DNA of 64,000 nt, from positions 124,001-188,000 of the forward strand of contig CP150566.1 in assembly GCA_049487715.1 (NCBI GenBank), written 5' to 3'. The notes beneath the pieces were generated by a model. It searched no databases and was not told where the DNA came from. It was given only the letters and a program-made list of their open reading frames with translations. The stretch's first letter is position 1; each line of letters begins with the position of its first letter. The stretch is from Pycnococcus provasolii. Taxonomy: Eukaryota > Chlorophyta > Pseudoscourfieldiophyceae > Pseudoscourfieldiales. Both the position numbers and the translations under genes were made by a program. This document shows positions 49,701 through 59,100 of this stretch, in pieces.

Positions 49701-50365
49701 ACCACGTGGCGGAGGAGGGCCTGAACCTTCTTGAGGAGCTCTTGCACTACTTCGCGGAGAGCGAGCACGCTTCAGCTTTCTACCGCGCGTATTTCCACCA
49801 GATTCTCCAAGTGACGCTCGGCCTGCTGACGGATACCATGCACAAGCCTGGTTTCAAGCACCACGTTCGCATTCTGAGCAACGTGCTCGCTTACCTGGAT
49901 GCACCTCAGAAGGATCCGCTGTGGGACGTTGACGCGTCGGCGACTGTCGCGGCGGCGACGGCGGCGTCGAGGGGCGAGGCGATTCCCGAGGGATCGCCTG
50001 CTCCTGAGCCTGCGGCTGCGGCGGCTGCAGCTGCGTTGTATACCGACAATGCGACGTACGTGCGCGACTACCTGCATGCCATTCTTCTGCGCAGCTTCCC
50101 CAACCTGGGCAGTGCGACGAGCTTGGAGCTGGCGAAGGGAATGATTGAGCGTCGTTCGGACTACCGTGCCTTCAAGCAGCTGATTCGCGACTTTTTGGTC
50201 GCCTCGAAGGTGTACGGCGGCACGGAAGCTGGCAGTCTGTTTGACGAGGAGGCTGCCGCCGCAGCCCGTCGCGAGGAGGAGGCTTTGCATACACGCGTGC
50301 CAGGCATGATGCCCGTGAGCGCCTTGCCTCCGGACTCGATGGACGGCCAGCCTGGCTTCGCATAG
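46775..50365 (+). CDS. XPO1: Exportin-1 (CRM1) nuclear export receptor
   Basis: 1,196 residues from the ATG at 46775, intronless. CRM1 is a HEAT-repeat karyopherin that carries leucine-rich NES cargoes out of the nucleus with Ran-GTP. The N-terminal CRIME/importin-beta region (residues 45-200: LQAHQDFWQRADAIL, KFFALQVLESVIRYRW, KQDWPHRWASFIPDL) and the NES-groove region (about 600-690) are strongly conserved. In the groove, NLCEITRGKDNKAVIASNIM includes Cys610, equivalent to human Cys528, the leptomycin B target. The Ala/Gly-rich N-terminus (about 40 residues) and an Ala/Pro-rich insert near residue 1075-1090 are extras; total length is about 10% longer than the human protein (1,071). A TGTAA word lies at 50567. 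Confidence 0.97.
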   Translation: MASSPPPAGASVVASSGALSSQPASFGVLAGASPGASASVPLSSCGGDNDPTSLALLDFSAPLNVALLDDVINAFYGAASMEQRVAAEKVMNALQAHQDFWQRADAILSQSKSASTKFFALQVLESVIRYRWNTLPDVQREGIKTFISNLVISLSTDEETFRKERSYVGKLNVVLVQLAKQDWPHRWASFIPDLVGAAKSSEGLCENVMVILKLVSEEVFDFSEGEMLSGKVKNLKAQLNSEFQSVYQLCEYVLHNSRKPELVSATLETLHAYLSWVPMGYIFETNIVETILALFPHPPFRSHALRCITEVANLQVGPAFDQHFVHVYRVFMGHLATLLPATVNVKEAYDRGTDVEQAFVQNLAMFFGAFFKNHLGALEAALLPQFAGGGAADGTAALDVASNPLMAGLDALLRISYVDDIETFKVCLDYWHLFVCDLFSSEEVGLLAMGSGGAQASWGGAQQKSPFANLGGVAGGQPGPSGPPKSRKVAYTPVLSALRLLMISRMAKPEEVLIVEDENGHIVRESMKDNDTLVRYKIMRETLIYLSHLDRIDTETQMIDKLSMQIDGSEWSWNNVNTLCWAIGSISGSMVEEQENRFLVNVIRDLLNLCEITRGKDNKAVIASNIMYVVGQYPRFLRAHWKFLKTVVNKLFEFMHEMHPGVQDMACDTFLKIVRQCRRKFITTQVGETEAFISELLRDLPTTIHDLQPHQIHSFYESVAFVINAEEREVTLRDNHLMQLMDMPNQMWSAILTSARQDPGILKQPETTRRLSHLLKTNTAVCHSLGHPFGVQMQRIFLDTMQMYRAYSDLVSAAIKEAAASGMAAQHSSKTTVVKSLRSVKRETLLLSEAFVVATDDVNTLLSSYVPSMMDAILGDYARNEPDARDAEVLSLFSQIIKKLGSAMLPQIPFVFQGTFECTLAMIAKNYSDYPEIRLHFFGMLRAITQNCFPAILGLSSAQINHLLDAVVWAMRHTEYHVAEEGLNLLEELLHYFAESEHASAFYRAYFHQILQVTLGLLTDTMHKPGFKHHVRILSNVLAYLDAPQKDPLWDVDASATVAAATAASRGEAIPEGSPAPEPAAAAAAAALYTDNATYVRDYLHAILLRSFPNLGSATSLELAKGMIERRSDYRAFKQLIRDFLVASKVYGGTEAGSLFDEEAAAAARREEEALHTRVPGMMPVSALPPDSMDGQPGFA

Positions 50366-50437
50366 GCGAGGAGAAAGAGTCAGGGTAAGGGTCGTGGTGC
50401 GCAGATGCGCGCGCGTCTCTCTCCCCGTCTCTGGTTT

Positions 50438-50535
50438 CTATCGTCCGTCTCTCTCTCTCTCCTTCTCCTTCTCTCTCTCTGTCTTTCTTTCTCCCTCTCT
50501 CTTCTCTCCCTCTCTCTCTCTCTCCTTCCTCCTCC
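50438..50535 (+). repeat. CT-rich microsatellite in the exportin-1 3' region
   Basis: Almost pure pyrimidine with (TC)n runs interrupted by CTTCT and GTC. It begins about 75 bp after the stop. Confidence 0.8.
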
Positions 50536-50566
50536 TCTTTCCTACCAAAATAATTCACATACCTGC

Positions 50567-50632
50567 TGTAAACAACAACTACTACTACATCTTTTTTTTT
50601 CTTCTTTTTTTAACTTTTTTTCTTCTCTGTAA
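50567..50632 (+). terminator. TGTAA polyadenylation signals (two)
   Basis: TGTAA at 50567 and again at 50628 follow exportin-1; the second is followed by ATAAA. Confidence 0.4.
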
Positions 50633-51167
50633 TAAAGGGCACCACAGTATCCGATACGGGCGCGTGAGTGTCGTCGATGTATGCTAGAAGAGCACCATCC
50701 TGCTCGGGGTCTGTGAAGTCGAATGATGCACACGGTCGGCGGTGGTCGATGTGCCACGTTCCCTTGTTTTCCCACGTCATACCCGTGGTGAACTGCGACT
50801 CGAGGTAAGCCCTGAACTCGACGCCGCCTTGTCGCCTCTGATGAATCGGTGAAGGGCATGCTCCTTCATCCAATGAACGAGCATCCGAGCAACTCTATCG
50901 TGTGCATGTCGTCTGGTTTCCTCTTCATGGCTCTCAGGGACGTTCTTGACGTACCCTTCCTCGAGTACCACAGCTGATAGGAACGTCGCTTGCGCAGTCT
51001 TCAACACTGTTTCGTCGTCGTCGGCATCGTCGACGTATTTTTTTTCCCTGAGCCAGCAGTCCAACACGTTCTCCTCTCAACTTGTAGTAGTCTCGACATG
51101 CCATTGCTTGTTGGAATGTTGGGTGATTAGCTTCTTTGGTTGTTCCCTTCCCTGTCCGAGGGCGCAT
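50610..51167 (-). pseudogene. HNH endonuclease relic
   Basis: On the minus strand, 50873-50610 reads FRAYLESQFTTGMTWENKG then WHIDHRRPCASFDFTDPEQ. This is the characteristic core of a family of HNH nucleases common in phages, giant viruses and organellar introns. The usual FHYTNLQPLW continuation is missing, and the frame instead runs into unrelated sequence. Upstream, protein-like pieces occur in two other frames (51067-50777 with LREKKYVDDADDDE and RRHAHDRVARMLVHWMK; 51167-51070 with TFQQAMACRDYYKLRGERV), so the reading frame is broken at least twice. Probably a decayed insertion. Confidence 0.55.
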
Positions 51168-51651
51168 GGCCGCATGCCCAAGACGGACGGCTCGCGTGAG
51201 CCCATGACCCCGTCGCTACGGAGACCCGCGGTTGCAGTGTTGCACGCCGTGGAGTGCCGGCGCGCCGACCGGTTATGTGTTGGTTATTACAGGAGCAAAA
51301 GAGAGTGCCGACCGGGATCCCCAAACCTCCCCCTCAGGATCCCCCAAAACCTAAAGGAATCCCCCCAGCCCGGCAACTCTCCCCAACCCTAGGTAATACA
51401 GTTTTATGGGACCCACCCCTGATTTGGTCTCTTCAAGGTGTGGTTCGGGATCCACCATGGGATAATCAGGCCTGTATGACGTGGCATTTGGGGTTGAACT
51501 TCCCTGACCAACCCCGATCGTCGTGCTGGGTCCCATTTTTTTTTTTTCTGTTTTTTTCTTTTCTGCTCCGCCATTGACGTCACTCGTTTTTTTGTTTTTT
51601 TTCTGGTTTTTGTTTTTTGGTTTTTGGTTTTTTTCATTGTCATTCTCCGCA

Positions 51652-53715
51652 ATGACGCCTCCGCCGATGTCGTCTCTCAATCCGCAGCATCCATGTCGGT
51701 GTCCCAGGGCTCCTCATGGTAGACCCGTGGACTTGACCCATGGACGCCTCGCTTCTTTTAGACGCCAGAGGCTGCATGGACTGATATCGTCATTGTCGTT
51801 TGACCACTCTTCCACGCCGCAGCACTACTGTTTGCATTCTTCCCGTGGTTTGGTTTGGCGTCTTCATGGTTCGGCGTCAGAATCGGCATCGCCGTCACCG
51901 CCCTTTCTAATGGAGTCGTCCGAGTCCAATAATGCAAATGATATTAGTCGGAGGAGTCTATCCTTAGCAGCAGCAGGAGGAGGAGGAGGAGGAGGAGGAG
52001 AGTCTGCTGTGAGCTGGTTGTCGTCGCCTTTGACGTCTCAGGCCATTAAGACGTGCGAACCGCTCCTGCGAAGACACCCAAGTTCGCAGTCCCAACTTCA
52101 ACCTCGAGAAGACGCGAATCTCCAAAACGCACTCGTGCTCGCAAACATACTGCACGAAGACGTGCAGGCGCAGGACGACGTGTGCGCAGCAGCCATCTAC
52201 GCGGAAACCATCGCACTCGGATACGAAAAACACCTCGCAGCCGACGGACTGTGCACAACAGACCACGTCTGGAGAATGGCGAAACGCATACACGAAGTGA
52301 GAGAAATTCTTGGCGACCCCGCCGTCGTGCGCGACGACGCGCTCGCCAAGGAGGCAAGGAGAAAGGCTCTGCGAAACGCGGGCACGAGGGCGGTGGCTGT
52401 CGACTGCGCACGCACGCTGCTTGCGATGAGACTCGCGGCGAACAACACGCCAGGAGCCGCGGCTGGGCCGGGAAAGCAGGAACTCGCGCTGCGCGCCGCG
52501 CAGCTTCACGCGCCACTCGCAAGATCCCTGCGTCTCGGCGTCGTGCCTCTGGTGTCGAGCAGAGATCGAGCAAGCGTCAACAACAGGGGGACGGCGGCAA
52601 CCATCGCGGGGAGCACCGCTGCCGGCGTGGGCGTGGAACTCGAAAGCCTTGCTCTAGCCGCACTCGTGCCACGTGCTTGGCACAGGGCGCTTAGACAGCT
52701 TGCGCTGCAAGGTGAGACGTACGACGAACTGCTCGACTCTCTTGCTCGCACCCTCGCTTCTGCCATCGAGCGAGCGCCGTGGGTTGACGAGGCGAAATTT
52801 CTGACGCGGATGGCACACGAAGAGGCTTGCGTTGAGCCGTTGGCGTTGAGAGCCGACAACGAGTGCATTGAAGTGTACCGCAACGGCGGCGACGGCGACG
52901 GCAGCGGCAGCGGCAGCGGTAGCAGCAGCTCCGTGTCATCGCGCATCCCGCTCGCGGAAGTGCACACGGCATTTGAGGACCTCCCCTGGCCTCTCGCCGC
53001 GCGCCTGGAGGTGTTTCACAGGCGCAAGACGCTGACGAGCGCGGTGCGCAAGATGCTGCGCACGGGAGTCGAGGCACCGTCGAACTTGCGTGACCTTCTC
53101 GGAATTCGCGTCGTTGTGCACCCTCCGAACAAGTGCAAGACGGTAGACGACGACGACATCTGGCGCGAGGCGAGAGCATGTGCAGCGTGCTACGCGGTGA
53201 AGGCTATCATGGACGCCCTGCAGGAGTTTGGCGAGGTTGTGCCTCTGCGCACGAAGGACTACATCGCCTCGCCGAAGCTGGAGAATGGATACCAAAGCCT
53301 GCATGCGACGTACCGCATCACGACGACGGGCGACGAGAAGCACGACCAGGAGGTTGTTTTCCTGGAGGTTCAGATTCGCACGGCAGGTATGCACCGCGAG
53401 GCTGAGTATGGCGCTGCGCGCCACGAATGGTACAAAGGTGGTGTCGTTCGCGTGAGCGATTGGCATGCCGCTGCTCTTGCGAGTCTTCCTTCGAGCGACT
53501 CGATGGACGACGGCGGCGGCGGCATTCCTTCGGCGAACGAGGAGGCTATGTTTGCTTCCCTCCCTTCTTCAGACGTCTCCTTACGCCGCAGCTTTCGCAG
53601 CGACGAGCCGTCGGACATGACAGCCGAGCAAGCTCACCTCGCAGACCGGGAAGCGGCACGCGTTGCCGCAGCCCTCCGTGGCGCAGTTCGCAATGCGAAC
53701 CGTGTTACTGGATGA
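51652..53715 (+). CDS. Plastid RelA/SpoT homolog, (p)ppGpp synthetase with degenerate HD domain
   Basis: 687 residues from the ATG at 51652; upstream in-frame residues are a poly-pyrimidine artefact. The N-terminal 100 residues (Ser/Arg/His-rich, few acids) fit a chloroplast transit peptide. Residues of about 140-360 retain the helical outline of the HD hydrolase domain (APLARSLRLGV, LESLALAALVP), but I cannot find the HDxxED metal motif, so hydrolase activity is unlikely. The synthetase domain (about 443-603) is well kept: NLRDLLGIRVVV, KDYIASPKLENGYQSLHATY, EVQIRTAGMHREAEYG. No TGS or ACT domain follows, and no EF-hands as in CRSH. It should make the alarmone (p)ppGpp from GTP/GDP and ATP in plastids. 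Confidence 0.88.
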   Translation: MTPPPMSSLNPQHPCRCPRAPHGRPVDLTHGRLASFRRQRLHGLISSLSFDHSSTPQHYCLHSSRGLVWRLHGSASESASPSPPFLMESSESNNANDISRRSLSLAAAGGGGGGGGESAVSWLSSPLTSQAIKTCEPLLRRHPSSQSQLQPREDANLQNALVLANILHEDVQAQDDVCAAAIYAETIALGYEKHLAADGLCTTDHVWRMAKRIHEVREILGDPAVVRDDALAKEARRKALRNAGTRAVAVDCARTLLAMRLAANNTPGAAAGPGKQELALRAAQLHAPLARSLRLGVVPLVSSRDRASVNNRGTAATIAGSTAAGVGVELESLALAALVPRAWHRALRQLALQGETYDELLDSLARTLASAIERAPWVDEAKFLTRMAHEEACVEPLALRADNECIEVYRNGGDGDGSGSGSGSSSSVSSRIPLAEVHTAFEDLPWPLAARLEVFHRRKTLTSAVRKMLRTGVEAPSNLRDLLGIRVVVHPPNKCKTVDDDDIWREARACAACYAVKAIMDALQEFGEVVPLRTKDYIASPKLENGYQSLHATYRITTTGDEKHDQEVVFLEVQIRTAGMHREAEYGAARHEWYKGGVVRVSDWHAAALASLPSSDSMDDGGGGIPSANEEAMFASLPSSDVSLRRSFRSDEPSDMTAEQAHLADREAARVAAALRGAVRNANRVTG

Positions 53716-53772
53716 AGTATGAAGAGTAACGTGTTCTTTTTTTGTTTGTATTCAACGTGTACGTTATTTCTT

Positions 53773-53777
53773 TTACA
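53773..53777 (-). terminator. TGTAA polyadenylation signal (minus strand)
   Basis: TTACA on the plus strand lies about 110 bp beyond the stop of the acidic protein at 53886-54473. Confidence 0.4.
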
Positions 53778-53885
53778 CAAGCAAGCACCGACCGAAAAAA
53801 AACAAAACAAAAAACAAAAAGAAGAAGAAGATTCGTTTATCCTTTCCCGTAAGTAAGTGAAATGCACCCTGGTTTTCCGTTAAAG

Positions 53886-54473
53886 TCAGTCCAGTTCCAC
53901 GGATTCTGTCGCTTCTATGCTCGCGAATGCGTCAAAGTCGTCGTCGTCCTGCGATCCTTTCTTGTTCTTTTGCCCTTTTTTATTTTTTTGTTGCTTATCC
54001 TGCGTTTCGTCGCCCCAGTCTGCTTCCCAGTCATCTTCATTGTAGCTCTGCATGAGCGTCGCCGTCTTTGGCTTTTTGTTCTTCGGCATCTTTTTGGGCA
54101 TGGCTTTTTTCAGAATCTCTTTTTGTTTTTCCAGTTCTTCTTCGTCGACACTTTCCCACGGGTCTTTGAGAGGCAGATCCTCGTCATCGTCGTCGTCTTC
54201 ATCTAGGTAGTCCAAGTACGCGCGTGACTTGTTACATCGAGAGACATCACGAGCACGAACACGAAGAAGAAGTCGTCGTGATCCCAACGCAGGGGAACGC
54301 ATCATCATCATAGATGGTGATGATGATGATGATGATGATGAGATCATCGATGATGTTCGGAGCAAAGAATTAAGAGGAGAGCGTTGATGAATGCTCTGAA
54401 AAGAGAGAGGACGAGAGCGCACTCTGGGAGCAGACACGTGAGCGTGAGTCACCATCATCACCGCGGCGGACAT
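53886..54473 (-). CDS. Small acidic protein with possible organelle-targeting N-terminus, unknown
   Basis: 195 residues from the ATG at 54473 (the frame stays open to a GTG at 54566). The first 80 residues are rich in Ser, Arg, His and Met with few acids, including a Ser run and a Met run, as in plastid or mitochondrial transit peptides. From residue 85 the protein is strongly charged: YLDYLDEDDDDDEDLPLKD, then WESVDEEELEKQKE, a basic Lys/Pro patch (KKMPKNKKPK), and EDDWEADWGDE near the end. No family is recognised. The mature part looks disordered. Confidence 0.6.
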   Translation of the reverse strand: MSAAVMMVTHAHVSAPRVRSRPLSFQSIHQRSPLNSLLRTSSMISSSSSSSSPSMMMMRSPALGSRRLLLRVRARDVSRCNKSRAYLDYLDEDDDDDEDLPLKDPWESVDEEELEKQKEILKKAMPKKMPKNKKPKTATLMQSYNEDDWEADWGDETQDKQQKNKKGQKNKKGSQDDDDFDAFASIEATESVELD

Positions 54474-55242
54474 TGATTTATCCACCCACCTTAATTGAAA
54501 AACGAAACAAACACAACACAAGAGCTGGAGTGCAACACTTCTCCTACTGAATGTGTATAATATCACGGGCCCCCCCCCTAGCTAGGAGGAGGAGGGGTGA
54601 TTTGGTCTCCGCCTGACCGGACTGACTGGATTGCAGGGAGGGAGGGGAAAAAGATTTTAAGATTGAGCCCCGAGATCAGATTTCCTCATTCAGGGATACA
54701 CCTTGTCGACGAAGGCCGTTTTGAAAATAAGGTCGCCTATTATCCCTAGGGTACCCCCTCCCTCCCCCCACGCGACCTTAGTTTTCTGTCGTCGACAAGG
54801 TCTAAAGGTTTATGGGATGGGAGGGGACCACCAGGGAGAGGTGTTCGACGACTAAGAATAGCACAGTCTAGGAAGGACTATCGTAGCGTAGCGTAGGAAG
54901 GACTACCTAAAGCCTAAAGGTAAGGACCCTTAAGGTAGTAGTTATTAGGGCTAACTTAAACCTTTACAGTACAGTAGGGCTATGTTACTTACTTGACAAT
55001 AAAATACCACCTGTCAGTCAGCCTGTTGTTGCCGTTCACCGTACGGGTCCGGTCGTAGCTTAATGCTTATTAGGATGGTAGACTACCTTAACAACGGGTT
55101 TCCTTTTGTGGGTGGGCCCCAACCTGCCAACAACGAACGGGTTGCAGTCTTGCCCAGTAAGACCCCTCCCTGGCGACTGGCAACTGGGAGGGGAGGTCCA
55201 AACAAACCACCCAGTCACCACCACTCCGTTTTATCAAACGCC
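54474..55242. other. Intergenic region between two divergent small genes
   Basis: Contains homopolymer C and GGGAGG runs, a short inverted pair (GTCGACGA near 54703 and TCGTCGAC near 54790) and words built on CCTTA/AAGG. Probably holds the promoters of both flanking genes. The open frame from an ATG at 55063 continues into the next gene but looks like leader. Confidence 0.4.
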
Positions 55243-55953
55243 ATGATGGCGGATAACAACAACAACTCCTCCGCTTCCGCCGGCCCTCGTCATGCAGCTC
55301 GTGTACATGCTCGTCCTCTCTCTCTTTCGAGTAGTCAAACTCCACTCATGAAGTTCACTTTGGAAAATTCATTTGTACCTCCTAATACTCTTAATAATAA
55401 TAAACATACCACTAGTCATAGTCATAGTACCCGTAGTACTACAGACTTCTCGCTCAAGTTCAGGGACAGATTCGCATACCGCACGTGGTTAAAGCAGCGT
55501 CGGAAACAGCTCTTCGAAACGTCCGCCACCGCACCTAGAAACACGTACATACCCGCAAGACCGCTCAGCGCGATTTTAAGAGGAGGCGCATCAGGAAACG
55601 CAAAGGGAGGAATCGCGTTCGGGACGGACCAAGGCGCGCGCATTGACGCGGAGGTGAAACGAAGACTCGAACGGGCAAACGACGTGCACGAAACAATCAA
55701 GGCGCTACCGCCGCTCGCGGAACGTGTGTCTGCGGCAGTCCACGACGTCAACCTCGAGAAAAGTCTAGTTCGAAGGGACGAGTCCGTCGCGCGCGCAGCA
55801 AGCCGAGGGAGCTCTCGCGTACTCGTCGCAGGACAGACCATGGCCAGGAACGACAGGCGCGTGCACAGCGCGCTTTCCGACCTCACGAGGCAGAGCGAAC
55901 GACTCAAGAAGTGGGAAAATGCCATGCGAACGAGCAGAACCATGTACTTGTAA
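55243..55953 (+). CDS. Basic protein of unknown function
   Basis: 236 residues from the ATG at 55243 (another ATG at 55246); an upstream in-frame ATG at 55063 would add 60 unconvincing residues. The first 70 residues are low-complexity (Asn, Ser, His, Thr). From residue 75 the protein is basic and mostly helical (KFRDRFAYRTWLKQRRKQLFE, AEVKRRLERANDVHETIKALP, LTRQSERLKKWENAMR). It has no signal peptide or membrane helix. The distribution of Arg/Lys and coiled-coil-like ends would suit a cytoskeletal or axoneme-associated protein, but nothing identifies a family. Confidence 0.65.
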   Translation: MMADNNNNSSASAGPRHAARVHARPLSLSSSQTPLMKFTLENSFVPPNTLNNNKHTTSHSHSTRSTTDFSLKFRDRFAYRTWLKQRRKQLFETSATAPRNTYIPARPLSAILRGGASGNAKGGIAFGTDQGARIDAEVKRRLERANDVHETIKALPPLAERVSAAVHDVNLEKSLVRRDESVARAASRGSSRVLVAGQTMARNDRRVHSALSDLTRQSERLKKWENAMRTSRTMYL

Positions 55954-55965
55954 ATGATGGAACTA

Positions 55966-55984
55966 CATATATATATATATATAT
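55966..55984. repeat. (AT)n microsatellite
   Basis: About nine AT dinucleotides lie between two convergent stops. Confidence 0.8.
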
Positions 55985-56006
55985 GTTTAGCTTTACGATA
56001 GAATAT

Positions 56007-56011
56007 TTACA
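56007..56011 (-). terminator. TGTAA polyadenylation signal (minus strand)
   Basis: TTACA on the plus strand lies 41 bp beyond the stop of the proline-rich protein. Confidence 0.45.
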
Positions 56012-56051
56012 AAAATGTACAAACCTACGGTACACCACGCAGAAACAGTAG

Positions 56052-56104
56052 CTACTCCTCCTCCTCCTCCTCCTCCTCTTGCTGCTGCTGCTGCTGCTGC
56101 TGCA
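56052..56104 (-). repeat. Poly-Gln / poly-Glu coding triplet repeats
   Basis: CTG runs (Gln, read as CAG) and CTC runs (Glu, read as GAG) adjoin at the very C-terminus, directly before the stop codon. Confidence 0.85.
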
Positions 56105-59100
56105 TCCACGGAAATGGTGGTGGAGGAGGCGCCGACGTCGATGCGCCAGAATCCTCGTTGTTAGATTCTTCCTCTCCTTCCTCTCGCGTCATCTCGAGCT
56201 CGTCGTCGTCGAACAGCGCGTTGTCCCTCATCATGTAAGGCGACACTTCTTCAGCAGGCGGAGGCGACTCATCATGATTCGTGCTCATTTGCCAGTGCTG
56301 ACCTAGCGCGTCATCAATAGAACCGCCAGCCTGACCTCCCGCGGGAAAAGCCTCGAGATCACGAGGAGGCGGAGAACTTAGCGGCTCGCCGCCGACAGCA
56401 TCAGCATCAATCTCAAGATCAAAGCCTTGCATCGCTGGCAGGATGTCGTCGAGTGGCACGCTGTCCTCCACTCGGCGCAGCTCTTCAGGCTGTGCGGCAA
56501 GTGCCGCGCTCTGACGTAGGTAAGGAGCGAGCGGTCGTGGCCGGCTACCTCCAACGCCGCTAGGAGGCAGAAGTGGTGGAGGTGCAGGCGCAGGCGCATG
56601 TCGCGCCACTCCCATTCCGCTCTGCGGTTCATCTGCACCGGGCACGAACCAGCTGTCTGGATCCGCTAGGCGGCGGCGCGCATCCAAATGTGCAGGATCC
56701 ATCGGACGCTTCTTTTTCTTCGCCTTCAGGCGCCTCTCCTTCGCCCCTCCGCCCGCCGCGGCGGTGGCAGCCCTCGAACTCTTCAACCTGGTATCCGCGG
56801 GAGACGTGGCGCGTGACATCTCCTCGTCGCCCTCGGCAATGCTTGCAAGCCCCTTTCCATCCGCCGTTGCGGGAGGAGGCGCTTTCGCCTTCGTGGATGC
56901 AGAGACATCAATCTCAGCACTTAACTCAGAACCGTCTGCCGCCGAAGCAAGCGTCACCCAGGTGTTAGATGCCGCATCCCATCTCAGCAGGCTACGCGGC
57001 GGCTCGGTGGGTCCACTCAAAGATGCATCCGCATCCGCCGGCGGCGCCGATGTCAGTTTCGCAAGGTCCTCCTCGTCGTCGTCATCGTCGCCGCCGCCGC
57101 GATCGCCCACCACGACACCGCCGCTAGAGACGTGATCCCCGGCCGCGCGCCTGCGGCCTGGCTTGTGCAGCAGGTCACGCTCTTCCTCGTCTTCATCCGA
57201 CGTCTCGCCTGATCCGAGCTTCGATGCGTCGGCGTGCTTGCGCATGCGCCTGCGATGTCGGTATCGCTTGCGCAAGATGCGTGCTGCATAGACGGACAGA
57301 AAGACGAAGAGCACACCAAAGAACGATGCCACGATAACATCCGTGCGGCGCCAACTTCCGACCCGCCCGTCATCCGCGCCGGGCGCGTCTTTCACCTCCG
57401 TCGCTACGATGCTGGCATTCGCCATGTCCGGCGGCGGCGATGACGGCGGCGACGGCGGCGGAGTATCCGGGGCGGGAGGTGCAAGCCTAAGTGCACCTCG
57501 TTCCAAAAAGTCGTACGTAGAGAGGCGTCCTCGCGCGAGCTCGACGGTGTCCACGAGAACGGCGTCACCGAGCGCAAACGTTGCAGCCTCTGACAGAGCT
57601 GCGGTAGCCTCGCGCGCCGATGTCTTCGCCGCGGACTGCGACACTGTCGCAGGTAGCAGTTGTTCCGTGACGCGCGCTATGGTCTTGCTGTGCGTCGCCA
57701 CCGCGAGTGCGGCGATGCGGTTGAGCGGCTTATTGAGCTCCGCAGATGACCAGCGAGGAGGAGGCGGCGAGGGCGGCGGAGATGGCGGCGGTGGGGATGG
57801 AAAAAGTGGAGGCGGAGGAGGCGCCCTTGCCTTCGCCTCCTCCGGAGAAGTTCCATTCATTGGAGGGGGAGGGGGAGGAGGCGGCGGCGGTGGGGGAGGC
57901 GGCGGCGGCGGCGGAGGGGGTGGTGGTGGGGGAGAGCGTGCCGGCGCAGGGGCAGGAATCTCTGCCGCAGCCAACGACATATCAAGTACCGCCGAGACGT
58001 CCGTCTCATCGCGGAACATACGACGCACCGATGCAAGAAGCTCTGTACCCGACGATGTGGCTGAGCGTGTCAACAGCTGCGATGCCAGGCCAGCGTAGCA
58101 CGGCACGCTCGCGGTTGTCGTGTTCAGCACACTCCCTCCTCCATTCGATTCGGCGTTGCGACTCGCACCTGATACAAACGCCGCGCAGTACGTAATTAGC
58201 AGCTGAACCATAGATGAAGCCACGAGCGCCTGCACAGCTGCACGACTTCCCGTTGCCGCCTCAAACGGGAGATCCATGTGAAGCAAATCACTAGCCTTGG
58301 GCAACGCAATCCCGAATGCACTAGACACGAGCTGAACTTCGGCATCGAATGCTTTCTCGGCTTGGCCCTTCATCACACCAAAGTTAGTTGGAAGGTGACC
58401 TCGAAGACGCCGACGAGCGCCGCTCTTCTCCCTGCCATGTCGCAGACTTACGATCAACGACGTCAGCGGAGATACCACGGTGGCTGTGGACGGCGCTTCC
58501 AAAGCAATCGGCATTGGTGCCTGCGTGCTTGCGTCGATGCACGAACTATTCTCTCCCGGCCTCACCGAGATGTACCATTGCTTCTCCCATGCAAGACGTG
58601 GATCAGCACCCTGGATCGTGAAAACACCCTTGGTTGTGCCCGCACCCGTCGGCACGACATGTGCGTCTCGCGTGCCATCGGAATATAGGAAGGTTGCGTG
58701 GCATCCGATGGCACCACCAACGGCGAAAGCGATGGCAGTAACCCGACGAGCGATCCACATTTCTGTTACCGCGATTTGCGTAAGGACAGTGCCCTTGCGC
58801 GCAATGGCGCGCAGCTCGGTGCGACCTGGTGTGCTCAAGAAGATCGTGCCCTCCGTGTCCAGCTTGTGCGTTAAGTCGGTGTCAAACACCGGATCAGAGC
58901 CGTCGGTCGTGTAGGCTATCTCCGCACCAGAATTGGAAGATATGGTGACGAGAATGCTATCCAGGAAAGCGTCTTGTGGTTCATTCCCAGGTGGAGAGAA
59001 TCGCGGGGTTGTCGGTGGTGCCGGCGGCGGAGGATGAGGCGGCGACGGAGGCGGCGGTGGCGGTGGGCTTGGCGGCGGCGGCGGCGACGGATTTCGAAAA

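Noticed and set aside
34566-51325. Shared word CCGACCGGGATCCCC at about 34565 and 51308 as a mobile-element end
   Set aside because: Only about 15 bases match, with no target duplication or inverted repeat around either copy.
53862-54206. Hydrophobic Phe/Val-rich plus-strand frame that looks like a membrane protein
   Set aside because: It reads the antisense of Lys/Asp/Glu codons in the acidic protein gene, which creates artificial hydrophobic runs.
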